Below are positions 27,777 to 35,868 of a DNA stretch of 64,000 nt, one piece after another. The notes below the pieces were generated by a model. It was given only the letters and a program-made list of their open reading frames with translations. It searched no databases and was not told where the DNA came from. Positions within the stretch are counted from its first letter, which is position 1. Every line of letters starts with the position of its first letter. The stretch covers positions 248,001-312,000 of the forward strand of contig NZ_BBJS01000014.1 in NCBI RefSeq assembly GCF_000739895.2, written 5' to 3'. The translations under genes were made by a program, and so were the position numbers. The stretch comes from Sphingomonas paucimobilis NBRC 13935. Its GTDB lineage: Bacteria > Pseudomonadota > Alphaproteobacteria > Sphingomonadales > Sphingomonadaceae.

Positions 27777-29699
27777 ATGCGCGGGATCAAAAAGGCCTAT
27801 CTGGCAGGCGCGGCCGCGCTTGTGTGTCTGTCCGCCGCCGGGGTCGCACAGACGGTGCCGGCCAAACCCGATCCGCTTGCCCCGACCGGACGCTGGACCG
27901 CGAACCAGGACGGCCAGGCCGCGCTACCGCCAATGGGTTGGAATAGCTGGAACGCGTTCAACAGCGATGTCGACGAGGAAAAGGTCATGGCCTCGGCCAG
28001 GTTGATCGTCGACAAGGGGCTGGCCGCCGCCGGCTATCGCTATATCAATATCGATGACGGCTGGTGGCTGCGCCGTCGCCAGCCTGACGGCCGGCTGGTG
28101 ATCCGCGCCGACAAATTTCCCTCTGCCGCTGCGGGACCGAACCAGCAGACCAGCTTTCGCCCGCTGACCGATCGCCTCCATGCCATGGGGTTCAAGGCCG
28201 GGATCTATTCCGACATCGGGCGCAACAGTTGCGGCCAGGTCTATACCCCCAACTTCGCCAATCAGCCGGAGGGCACGATCGCCGAGCGCGAAGTGGGGCT
28301 GTACGGTCATATCGACCAGGATATCGCGCTGTATTTCCGCGAATGGGGGTTCGATTACATCAAGGTCGATGGCTGCGGCATTCGCGGGCTGGGCCGGGAT
28401 TCCGAGCATGTCCGTAAGGGCGATTATCGCGAACTCGCGCCGCTGATCGACATGAACTCGCTGGCGCGCACCGACATCCCGGCGGTCCGTGCGCTGTACG
28501 ACCATGTGGCGATGGCGTTGAAGCGCGAGAATCCGGACGGCGATTATCTCTTCTCGATCTGCCTCTGGGGCTCTGCCGATGTACGCAGTTGGGCCAAGCA
28601 GCTCGGCAATGTGTCGCGCACCAGCGACGACATCACCGCCCATTGGTCGCGGATGCTGACCAATTTTGATACCAGCGCGACCCGCGCCCTCTATGCCCAT
28701 CCGCATAGCTGGAACGACCCGGACATGCTGTTCATCGGATCGGGTGACTTCGACGCGAACCATATGACCGAGGCACGGTCGCATTTTGCGCTCTGGGCGA
28801 TGATGAACGCGCCGCTGCTGATCGGCTTCGACCTGCGCAAGGCCAATGCCGAGCAACTGGCCCTGCTGGGCAACCGGGCGATCATCGCGCTGAACCAGGA
28901 TCCCGCCGGCCATCAGGCGGTGCCGGCCTATCTCTCGCACGATGTCCAGATCTTCGTGAAGACCCTGGCCAATGGCGACAAGGCGGTGGCGATCTTCAAC
29001 CGTACCGCCGCCCCCGTCCAGCCGGTGCTGACCGCCGATCACCTGAAGATGCTCGGCAACCAGCCGGTCGCGATGACCGATCTATGGACCGGGCAGAAGA
29101 CCAGCTTCACCGGAGAGACCAAGCTGACCGTCGCTCCGCATCAGACGCTGATCTACCGCGTCAAGGGCAAACGGCGGCTGGCGACCGGTCATTATCTGTC
29201 GGAGACGCCCGGCGATGTGAACCCGGCCGCGGACGGCGTCGTCACGCCCGAAGGCGACCCGACCATCCATCACGAGCTCAGTCCGTGGGGCGGGTCCAAG
29301 GGCCCCGGCGACTATCCCCAATATGGCGGCTGGGGCGGTGCGCAGGCGGACCGCACGCCGTTCGGACGGCCGCTGCGGATCGCGGGCAAAGTCTATGACA
29401 CCGGGCTGGGTGTGCTCGCCAATTCCCGGCTGGAAGTACGCAATCCTGGCCAGTCGCGTTTTGTCGCCACGGTCGGGATCAACGATTCCACCACGGCACG
29501 AACGCAACGCGTGGTGTTCGAGGTCTATGGCGACGGCCGCCTGCTGACCCGCTCGCAGCCCATGGCCTTGAACCATCCGCCCGCCATGATCGAGGCGGAT
29601 GTGCGCGGCCGCAAGCTGATCGAACTGGTCGCTCGCGCCGATAGCGCTCCCGATGCGGCGCTGCCCGTGACCTGGGGCGACGCGCGCCTGCTCGACTGA
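27777..29699 (+). CDS. GH27 family alpha-galactosidase with C-terminal NPCBM-like domain
   Basis: A 640-residue exported protein (signal around AAALVCLSAAGVAQT). The GH27 barrel shows PPMGWNSWNAF, YINIDDGWW, GFKAGIYSDIG, nucleophile Asp198 in YIKVDGCG, acid/base Asp285 in RTSDDIT, and WNDPDML. After a beta-sandwich domain, residues about 500-640 (ELSPWGG, GGWGGAQADRTPFGR, GLGVLANSRLEV) look like an NPCBM-type carbohydrate-binding domain. GH27 retaining enzymes release terminal alpha-galactose (or beta-L-arabinopyranose). It heads the GH27-GH10-GH43-GH43 plus-strand cluster. Confidence 0.9.
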   Translation: MRGIKKAYLAGAAALVCLSAAGVAQTVPAKPDPLAPTGRWTANQDGQAALPPMGWNSWNAFNSDVDEEKVMASARLIVDKGLAAAGYRYINIDDGWWLRRRQPDGRLVIRADKFPSAAAGPNQQTSFRPLTDRLHAMGFKAGIYSDIGRNSCGQVYTPNFANQPEGTIAEREVGLYGHIDQDIALYFREWGFDYIKVDGCGIRGLGRDSEHVRKGDYRELAPLIDMNSLARTDIPAVRALYDHVAMALKRENPDGDYLFSICLWGSADVRSWAKQLGNVSRTSDDITAHWSRMLTNFDTSATRALYAHPHSWNDPDMLFIGSGDFDANHMTEARSHFALWAMMNAPLLIGFDLRKANAEQLALLGNRAIIALNQDPAGHQAVPAYLSHDVQIFVKTLANGDKAVAIFNRTAAPVQPVLTADHLKMLGNQPVAMTDLWTGQKTSFTGETKLTVAPHQTLIYRVKGKRRLATGHYLSETPGDVNPAADGVVTPEGDPTIHHELSPWGGSKGPGDYPQYGGWGGAQADRTPFGRPLRIAGKVYDTGLGVLANSRLEVRNPGQSRFVATVGINDSTTARTQRVVFEVYGDGRLLTRSQPMALNHPPAMIEADVRGRKLIELVARADSAPDAALPVTWGDARLLD

Positions 29700-29779
29700 C
29701 CGAATTCTCCCGCTTCGCCATGGCCTTGCCGTTTGCGCGGCGCCATGCAAATGTCGTTGCAAAGCACAAGGAGAGGGTG

Positions 29780-30913
29780 ATGAAACCCAAGGGGCAAGGC
29801 CCGACGATGACCCGTCGGCAACAGCTTGTCGGGATGACCGGCGGCCTGATGATGGGAGCGCTCCCGTCGCGATTGGTGGCGCAAAGTGATGTTCCGCTGC
29901 GCGATCTGGCGGCGGCCAAGGGCATCTTGTTCGGAACCGCGATCAATGCCGGTCGGTCCTCGCCGATCCACGATCCGGCCTATGGCGCGATCGTCGCGCG
30001 CGAATGCGCCGTCGTGGTGCCTGAGAACGAGATGAAGGTCTATGTGCTCGGCAACGACCCGAACGCCCTGAATTTCGGGCCTGCCGACGCGATCGCCGCC
30101 TATGCCCGCGACCACAAGATGAAGCTGCGCGGGCATACGTTGCTGTGGAACTACGGCAAATATATCTCGCCCGCGCTGGCCGAGCGCGTGCGCGCGACCG
30201 GCGCCGAAAAATGGCTGCGCGCCTACATCGCCAGCGTGGCCGGGCATTTCGGCGATCAAATCTATTCCTGGGACGTGGTCAACGAGACGATCGATCCCAA
30301 GACGGGCGAGATCCGCGACACCGTCTTCACCCAGGCGCTGGGCTTCGACGCGCTGAAGATCGCCTATGAGGCGGCGCGCGAGCATGCCCCGCATGCCCAG
30401 CGAGTCTACAACGACTATATGTCGTGGGAGATCGGCAACGAGAAACACCGCGCCGGCGTCCTCCGCCTGCTGGAGCGGTTCCGGCGCGAGAAGGTGCCGG
30501 TCGATGCGCTCGGTATCCAGAGTCATCTGGGCAATGACGGCAGCCATTCGCGTGCCCAGCGCGCCGAGTGGAAGCAGTTCCTCGATGCGGTGGTGGCGAT
30601 GGGCTATCGCCTGCTGATCACCGAGTTCGACATCAACGATCGTGAACTCCCGGCCGATCCCGTACGCCGCGACGCGCAGGTCGCCGCCGTCGCGCGCGAC
30701 TATCTCGACCGCATGTTCGCCTATCCGCAGCTAGACCAGTTCCTGTGCTGGGGCCTGTGGGACAAGCATAGCTGGTTGCAGGGTTTCGCCCCCCGCACGG
30801 ACGGCGCCCCCCAGCGCCCCCTGCCCTATGACGACGATCTGCATCCCAAGCCACTGCGCGCCGCCATCGCCGACGCCCTGCGTGCGGCCCCAGTCCGAAA
30901 GGGTATCGCATGA
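29780..30913 (+). CDS. GH10 endo-1,4-beta-xylanase
   Basis: A 377-residue exported enzyme (signal region TRRQQLVGMTGGLMMGALPSRLVAQS, with an RR pair). Catalytic motifs of GH10 are clear: acid/base Glu169 in WDVVNETID and nucleophile Glu282 in LLITEFDIND, plus GHTLLWN and WGLWDKHSWL. It cuts the xylan backbone internally with retention. A strong AAGGAGAGGG site precedes the ATG at 29780. The stop overlaps the next GH43 gene by four bases (ATGA), so endo-cleavage and side-chain removal are coexpressed. Confidence 0.95.
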   Translation: MKPKGQGPTMTRRQQLVGMTGGLMMGALPSRLVAQSDVPLRDLAAAKGILFGTAINAGRSSPIHDPAYGAIVARECAVVVPENEMKVYVLGNDPNALNFGPADAIAAYARDHKMKLRGHTLLWNYGKYISPALAERVRATGAEKWLRAYIASVAGHFGDQIYSWDVVNETIDPKTGEIRDTVFTQALGFDALKIAYEAAREHAPHAQRVYNDYMSWEIGNEKHRAGVLRLLERFRREKVPVDALGIQSHLGNDGSHSRAQRAEWKQFLDAVVAMGYRLLITEFDINDRELPADPVRRDAQVAAVARDYLDRMFAYPQLDQFLCWGLWDKHSWLQGFAPRTDGAPQRPLPYDDDLHPKPLRAAIADALRAAPVRKGIA

Positions 30914-32577
30914 TCCGCCGTCGCTTCACGCTGCTTGCCCTGGCGCTGGGCCTGGCGGGGCCCGCCGCCGCCCAGGTCGCGCAGTTCGACGATTTCCGCT
31001 ATCAGGGGCGCTCGCTGGAGCAGGTCAAGCCGGGTCCGGGCGAATATCTGAACCCGATCGTCTCGGGCTATTATCCCGATCCGTCGGTCACGCGGGTCGG
31101 CAAGGACTATTATCTCGTCAACTCGTCCTTCGCCCATTTTCCGGGCCTGCCGATCTTCCACTCGACCGATCTCGTGAACTGGACCCAGATCGGCAACGCG
31201 ATCGACCGGCCGGGGCAGCTCGACTTCAGCGGTCGCGCGATCTCGGAGGCGGTGTTCGCGCCCGATATCAGCTATCACGACGGCACCTTCTACATCGTCA
31301 ACACCTGCGTCCAGTGCCGGGGCAATTTCGTCATCACCGCCAAGAACCCGGCGGGCCCCTGGTCCGACCCGATCTGGCTGCCCTTCGAAGGGATCGATCC
31401 CTCCATCTATTGGGAGGGCGACCGCGCCTATATCGTCAACAACCGCGCCCCCGCCGAGCCGCCGCGCTATGATGGCCACCGCGCCATCTGGGTCCAGGAA
31501 TATGACTGGCGCGCCGGCAAGATGGTCGGCGAGAGCACGCAGCTGATCAATGGCGGCGTCGATCTGTCGAAGAAGCCCGTCTGGATCGAGGGGCCGCATA
31601 TCTTCAAGAAGGATGGCTGGTATTATCTGACGGCCGCTGAGGGCGGGACCAGCGTCGACCATTCGCAGGTCGTCTTTCGCTCCAAGGCGCTGCGGGGGCC
31701 GTTCGTGCCCTTTGCCGGCAATCCGATCCTGACCCAGCGCGATCTCGATGCGAACCGCCCGCATCCGATCAGCGCGGCGGGCCATGCCGAGCTGATCCAG
31801 ACGCAGAATGGCGACTGGTGGGCGACCTTCCTGGCGACGCGCCCCTATGCCGAGGATTTCTACAATATCGGGCGTGAGACCTTCCTGCTGCCCGTGACAT
31901 GGAAGGATGGCTGGCTGATGATCCTGGAGCGCGGCAAGACCGTGCCCTGGACCCATGCCAAGCCGAACCTGCCCGCGAGCCCGGCGCCCAAGCTGCCGAC
32001 CAGCGGCGATTTCGGCTATGTCGACCCGTTCGACGGCAACCGGCTCGCGATGCAATGGATCGGCATCCGCACGCCCAAGACCCCCTTCTACCGCGTGGCG
32101 AACGGCCGCCTGTCGCTGGATGGTGGCGCGGCGCTGGGCGATCGGAATGGTGTGCCGGCCTTTGTCGGGCGGCGGCAACAACATGCGGTGGCGGATGTCT
32201 CGACGACGGTGGACTTCACCCCCGCCAAGGATGGCGCGCGGGCCGGACTTGCCGCGATCCAGAACGACTATGCTTATCTGTTCTTCGGGCTGACCCGCAT
32301 CGATGGCCAGCCGCGGATCGCGCTCCACGTCCGCGAGGGCAAGAACACGCGCGACGAAGCCGCGCTTGAAACGCTCATCGCCTCCGCACCGGTCACGGCG
32401 AAGGGCCCGGTCACGCTGACCATCCATGCCAAGGGCGGCGCGATGACGTTCGACTATCGGGCGGGCGGCAAGAGCGCGACGCTGAAGTCCGATCTGGACG
32501 TGCGGTTCCTCAGCACGGCAAGGGCGGGCGGCTTCGTCGGCACGGTCATCGGCCCCTATGCATATACCCCGCAATGA
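30910..32577 (+). CDS. GH43 family beta-xylosidase/alpha-L-arabinofuranosidase
   Basis: A 555-residue protein with a signal peptide (MIRRRFTLLALALGLAGPAAAQ). GH43 catalytic residues are seen as base Asp in SGYYPDPSV, Asp in EGIDPSIY and acid Glu in VWIEGPHIF. A C-terminal beta-sandwich (from about residue 365, GDFGYVDPFDGNRLAMQWIG) is the accessory domain typical of large GH43 xylosidases/arabinofuranosidases. It overlaps GH10 and the following GH43 gene by four bases each. Confidence 0.92.
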   Translation: MIRRRFTLLALALGLAGPAAAQVAQFDDFRYQGRSLEQVKPGPGEYLNPIVSGYYPDPSVTRVGKDYYLVNSSFAHFPGLPIFHSTDLVNWTQIGNAIDRPGQLDFSGRAISEAVFAPDISYHDGTFYIVNTCVQCRGNFVITAKNPAGPWSDPIWLPFEGIDPSIYWEGDRAYIVNNRAPAEPPRYDGHRAIWVQEYDWRAGKMVGESTQLINGGVDLSKKPVWIEGPHIFKKDGWYYLTAAEGGTSVDHSQVVFRSKALRGPFVPFAGNPILTQRDLDANRPHPISAAGHAELIQTQNGDWWATFLATRPYAEDFYNIGRETFLLPVTWKDGWLMILERGKTVPWTHAKPNLPASPAPKLPTSGDFGYVDPFDGNRLAMQWIGIRTPKTPFYRVANGRLSLDGGAALGDRNGVPAFVGRRQQHAVADVSTTVDFTPAKDGARAGLAAIQNDYAYLFFGLTRIDGQPRIALHVREGKNTRDEAALETLIASAPVTAKGPVTLTIHAKGGAMTFDYRAGGKSATLKSDLDVRFLSTARAGGFVGTVIGPYAYTPQ

Positions 32578-34118
32578 GGTGGCGGTCCTTCTCGTTCGCG
32601 CTGCTCGCCCTCATCCCCGCGATCGCAGGCGCGCAGGCCTGGCAGTCGGATCGCGGTGACGGCACCTATGCCAACCCGCCGCTCTATGCCGACTATCCCG
32701 ACCCCGACATCATCCGGGTGGGTCGCGATTTCTATTTCATCACTACGACCTTCGCCAATGTGCCGGGTCTGACGATCATGACCTCGCGCGATCTGGTGAA
32801 CTGGCGCTTCGTCGGCCATGTCATCGATCGGCTGGAAGGGCTGCCGGAATATGATCTGAAAAACGGTGGCGCCTACCGTAAAGGCATTTTCGCCCCCAGC
32901 CTGCGCTACCGCGATGGCACCTTCTACATCGCCGTCACGCCGGTGGGCGAGAACACGCGCATCTATCGCTCGAAGGATATTCGCGGCCCTTGGGCGATGA
33001 ACCGGATCAGCGAGGAAGCCTTCGACCCGGGCCTGTTCTTCGACACCGACGGCAGCGCCTATATCATGACCTCGGTCGGGTCGGACGGCACCAACACGCT
33101 GCTCAGCCTGGACCGCGACCTGCGCACCGTGACGGACAAGCGCGTCGTCTATTACAACAAGGGCGCGGAAGGCTCGAAGCTCGTCAAGCGCGGCTACTAT
33201 TATTACATGTTCAACGCCATCCCTCGGCGGCTGGGCATGACCGTCTCGCGCGCCAAGAGCCTGTTCGGCCCATGGGAAACGCACGACCAGATCGACGACA
33301 AGACCGGCGGCCATCAGGGCGCGATCGTCGATCTGCCCGATGGACGCGACTATAGCTTCGTGATGATCGATGCCGGCGCGGTCGGACGGATGACCAATAT
33401 CAGCCCGGTCTTCTGGAAGGATGGCTGGCCCGTCTGGGGCACGCCCGACGCGCCGGGCCGCGTGCCCGCCAGTGCGACCAAACCGATCCAGGGCCAACCG
33501 GCCAGCCTGCTCCCCGCCTCGGACGATTTCGCCAAGCCCGAGCTCGGCCTCCAATGGCAATGGAACCACAATCCGCTGGACGATCGCTGGTCGCTGACCG
33601 AGCGGCCGGGCTGGATGCGACTGCGCGCGGGCGAGGCCCCCGCCCTTTGGAGCGCGCGCAACACCCTGCTGCAAAAGGGGCAGGGACCGTTCAGCCGGGG
33701 GATCGTGGCGATCGACCCATCGCATATCGCCGTCGGCGACCAGTGCGGCTTCGGCACCTTCGGCAAATATAACGGCCATATCGCGGTCGGCCGGGGACGC
33801 GATGGTCGACTGACGCTCACCATGCGCGTAGTCGAGGATATGGCCGACACCCAGAAGACCGAAGTCCGCGTCGATGCCCAGCCGATCACCGCCAAGCGGC
33901 TGTTTCTGCGCACCGACATGGATTTCAAGACCGATCGGGGCAGCGTCGCCTATAGCGTCGACGGGCGCGACTGGCGGACGCTGGGCGGCGATTTCCCGCT
34001 CGCCTTCGACTGGCGGACGGGCACGTTCCAGGGGCAGCAATATGCGCTGTTCTGCTACAATCCCGGCGCCAAGGGTGGGTGGATGGATATTGACAGCTTC
34101 ACGCTGTCAGGGCGGTAA
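32574..34118 (+). CDS. GH43 family glycosidase (second in operon)
   Basis: A 514-residue exported GH43 protein (MRWRSFSFALLALIPAIAGAQ). The triad is base Asp in YADYPDPDII, Asp in EAFDPGLFF and acid Glu in GAEGSKLVKRGYYYY, with a C-terminal beta-sandwich (SDDFAKPELGLQWQWNHNP) as in the xylosidase subfamily. It ends the plus-strand operon and is followed by a pair of inverted 26-bp repeats. Having three distinct GH43 proteins implies attack on different arabinose or xylose side chains. Confidence 0.92.
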   Translation: MRWRSFSFALLALIPAIAGAQAWQSDRGDGTYANPPLYADYPDPDIIRVGRDFYFITTTFANVPGLTIMTSRDLVNWRFVGHVIDRLEGLPEYDLKNGGAYRKGIFAPSLRYRDGTFYIAVTPVGENTRIYRSKDIRGPWAMNRISEEAFDPGLFFDTDGSAYIMTSVGSDGTNTLLSLDRDLRTVTDKRVVYYNKGAEGSKLVKRGYYYYMFNAIPRRLGMTVSRAKSLFGPWETHDQIDDKTGGHQGAIVDLPDGRDYSFVMIDAGAVGRMTNISPVFWKDGWPVWGTPDAPGRVPASATKPIQGQPASLLPASDDFAKPELGLQWQWNHNPLDDRWSLTERPGWMRLRAGEAPALWSARNTLLQKGQGPFSRGIVAIDPSHIAVGDQCGFGTFGKYNGHIAVGRGRDGRLTLTMRVVEDMADTQKTEVRVDAQPITAKRLFLRTDMDFKTDRGSVAYSVDGRDWRTLGGDFPLAFDWRTGTFQGQQYALFCYNPGAKGGWMDIDSFTLSGR

Positions 34119-34151
34119 GCCCGCCGGGCGAAGTCGACGCTCTTCCCTTGG

Positions 34152-34177
34152 CCTTCGACTTCGCTCAGGCTGAACGG
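34152..34177 (+). repeat. 26-bp intergenic repeat, forward copy (second locus)
   Basis: Identical to the unit at 17104-17129. Its inverted partner begins 32 bases further on, so the two can fold into a stem of about 26 bp. It lies in the convergent gap between the GH43 and halogenase genes, where it can serve as a bidirectional terminator or mRNA stabiliser. Confidence 0.87.
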
Positions 34178-34209
34178 AGCGGAGTAATGAAGGCCAAAGA
34201 TCCCAACCT

Positions 34210-34235
34210 CCGTTCAGCCTGAGCGAAGTCGAAGG
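34210..34235 (-). repeat. 26-bp intergenic repeat, inverted copy (second locus)
   Basis: Exact reverse complement of 34152-34177. The forward/inverted arrangement is the same as at 17104-17254 but with a shorter loop (32 bases instead of about 100). Confidence 0.87.
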
Positions 34236-34255
34236 CCACGCGCCGCCCTCAGCGC

Positions 34256-35800
34256 CTAGATCGTCGGCAACCCCCGCTCGACGATCTTGCGGATCAGATC
34301 ACGGTGGCGCGGCAGGCCGGCAAGCATCCGCCCGGTCTGCACGTCGTTCTCACGGCGCGCACGCTCGGCGACGATGGCTTCCGCCTCCAGGCTGCCGGGG
34401 GCGATCTCGGTGCGCTGGCCCATGCCGTAGAGGACATATTGATAGCTGGCCGAAGGGAAAACCTCCTCCACCCGGTCGAATTCATCGTGCATCCACGGCG
34501 CTTGGTAACGCCACAGCGTCATCAGTTCCTGCAAACGATCGGGCATCGTCTCCGGGCGGCAGTTATCCCGCCAGAAGTCGCTATCGGTCCGCTGGGTCAG
34601 CGCATAATGGAGTTTCAGGAAATCGACGATCCGGCCCCAGCGATACAGCGTCGTGTCGTTGAACCGCTTGGCGACCGTGTCCATCACCTCGCGGCACGCC
34701 GGCATCTGTTCTGCGATCAGCTTGGCCGATAGCTCGATCAGCACGATGGCCGAGGCTTCGAGCGGTTCCAAGAACCCCGCCGCCAGCCCAACGGCGACGC
34801 AGTTCCGTTCCCAGAAGCGCGTCCGATGTCCCGCCCGGATCTTCAACTCGCGCACCGGCAGATCACGCCCCACCTCGCCCAGATAGACGCGCAGTTCACG
34901 CTCAGCCTCGTCGCGGCCGATATGGCTGCTGGAAAAGACATGCCCCACCCCGCGCCGGGTCGGCAGGCCGATATCCCAGATCCAACCCGACGACTGCGCC
35001 GTCGAGATGGTGTGCGAGGCGATCGGCGCCTCGGGATCATCATAGGGCACTTGGATGGCGAGCGCGGTGTCGCAGAACAGCACATCGCCCAGCGGCTTGA
35101 ATGGCACCTCCATCGCCTCGCCGAGCAGGAGCGAGCGGAAACCGGTGCAGTCGACGAACAGGTCGCCGGTCACTTCCCCCGCCTGCGCCGTGCGGACCGC
35201 GCGGATGTCGCCCTGCTCGCTCAGCAGCACCTCTTCGACATCGGCGAGCACATGCCGCACGCCCAGCGTCTCGCAGCAATGGCGGCGCAGGAAATCGGCG
35301 AATTTGCCGGCATCCAGATGATAGGCGTAGTTGGCCAGCGCCTCATATTCGGGCGTCGCGATCGTCTTAGGTGCGAGGCCGGCGTCGCAAATCCGCCCCT
35401 GCGGCGTCACCGCGTCGCAGAAGCTGGTCGCCTCGCTTGCCGCCAGCCAATGGGTGGCCAGGTTCACCTGGCCGAAACTCTGCGGCAGCATCAGCGGGTG
35501 GTAATAGCCGTCATCGGCCGCGCCCGTCGTCCAGCGATTGAAGCGCGCACCCTGTTTGAACGACGCATCGCACTCGCGGAAGAATGCGGTCTCCGACACG
35601 CCCATCTTTCGCAGAGTGGTGCGCAGCGTCGGCCAGGTCCCCTCGCCCACCCCGATGATCGGCACGTTCGGGGACTCGACCAACGTCACGGTAAAGCCGT
35701 GCGGCCGCCGCCCCTGATGCCGCGCGGCGATGACGCCGGCCGTCAGCCAGCCAGCGGTGCCGCCACCGACGATCACGATATTCTGAACGGGCTGAACCAT
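34256..35800 (-). CDS. Flavin-dependent tryptophan halogenase family protein
   Basis: A 514-residue protein with the FAD-binding GGGTAGW at residues 12-18 and the putative catalytic lysine Lys82 in ECDASFKQGARF, both features of PrnA-type FAD halogenases. The family signature WxWxIP reads WIWDIG here (residues 273-278), Pro replaced by Gly. Relatives of this type frequently lie beside TonB-dependent receptors in Caulobacter, Xanthomonas and sphingomonads, and their substrates are mostly unknown. It is downstream of the receptor gene on the same strand, separated by a UUCG-capped hairpin. Halogenation of indole or tryptophan is possible but should not be assumed. Confidence 0.88.
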   Translation of the reverse strand: MVQPVQNIVIVGGGTAGWLTAGVIAARHQGRRPHGFTVTLVESPNVPIIGVGEGTWPTLRTTLRKMGVSETAFFRECDASFKQGARFNRWTTGAADDGYYHPLMLPQSFGQVNLATHWLAASEATSFCDAVTPQGRICDAGLAPKTIATPEYEALANYAYHLDAGKFADFLRRHCCETLGVRHVLADVEEVLLSEQGDIRAVRTAQAGEVTGDLFVDCTGFRSLLLGEAMEVPFKPLGDVLFCDTALAIQVPYDDPEAPIASHTISTAQSSGWIWDIGLPTRRGVGHVFSSSHIGRDEAERELRVYLGEVGRDLPVRELKIRAGHRTRFWERNCVAVGLAAGFLEPLEASAIVLIELSAKLIAEQMPACREVMDTVAKRFNDTTLYRWGRIVDFLKLHYALTQRTDSDFWRDNCRPETMPDRLQELMTLWRYQAPWMHDEFDRVEEVFPSASYQYVLYGMGQRTEIAPGSLEAEAIVAERARRENDVQTGRMLAGLPRHRDLIRKIVERGLPTI

Positions 35801-35823
35801 GGTCGAGAAGGTCCAAAAGAGAA

Positions 35824-35855
35824 CGGGGATGTCAAGCCGAAGCCCGACATCCCCG
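35824..35855 (-). terminator. UUCG-capped hairpin between TonB receptor and halogenase genes
   Basis: On the minus strand, CGGGGATGTC and GACATCCCCG pair perfectly and the stem extends through GGGC-TTCG-GCTT (two G-U pairs) to a UUCG tetraloop, about 14 bp in all. A modest T-rich tract (TTCTCTTTT) follows. It lies 13 bases after the receptor stop and 23 before the halogenase start, so it can attenuate read-through or protect the receptor mRNA. Confidence 0.75.
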
Positions 35856-35868
35856 CATCATGCTATCA

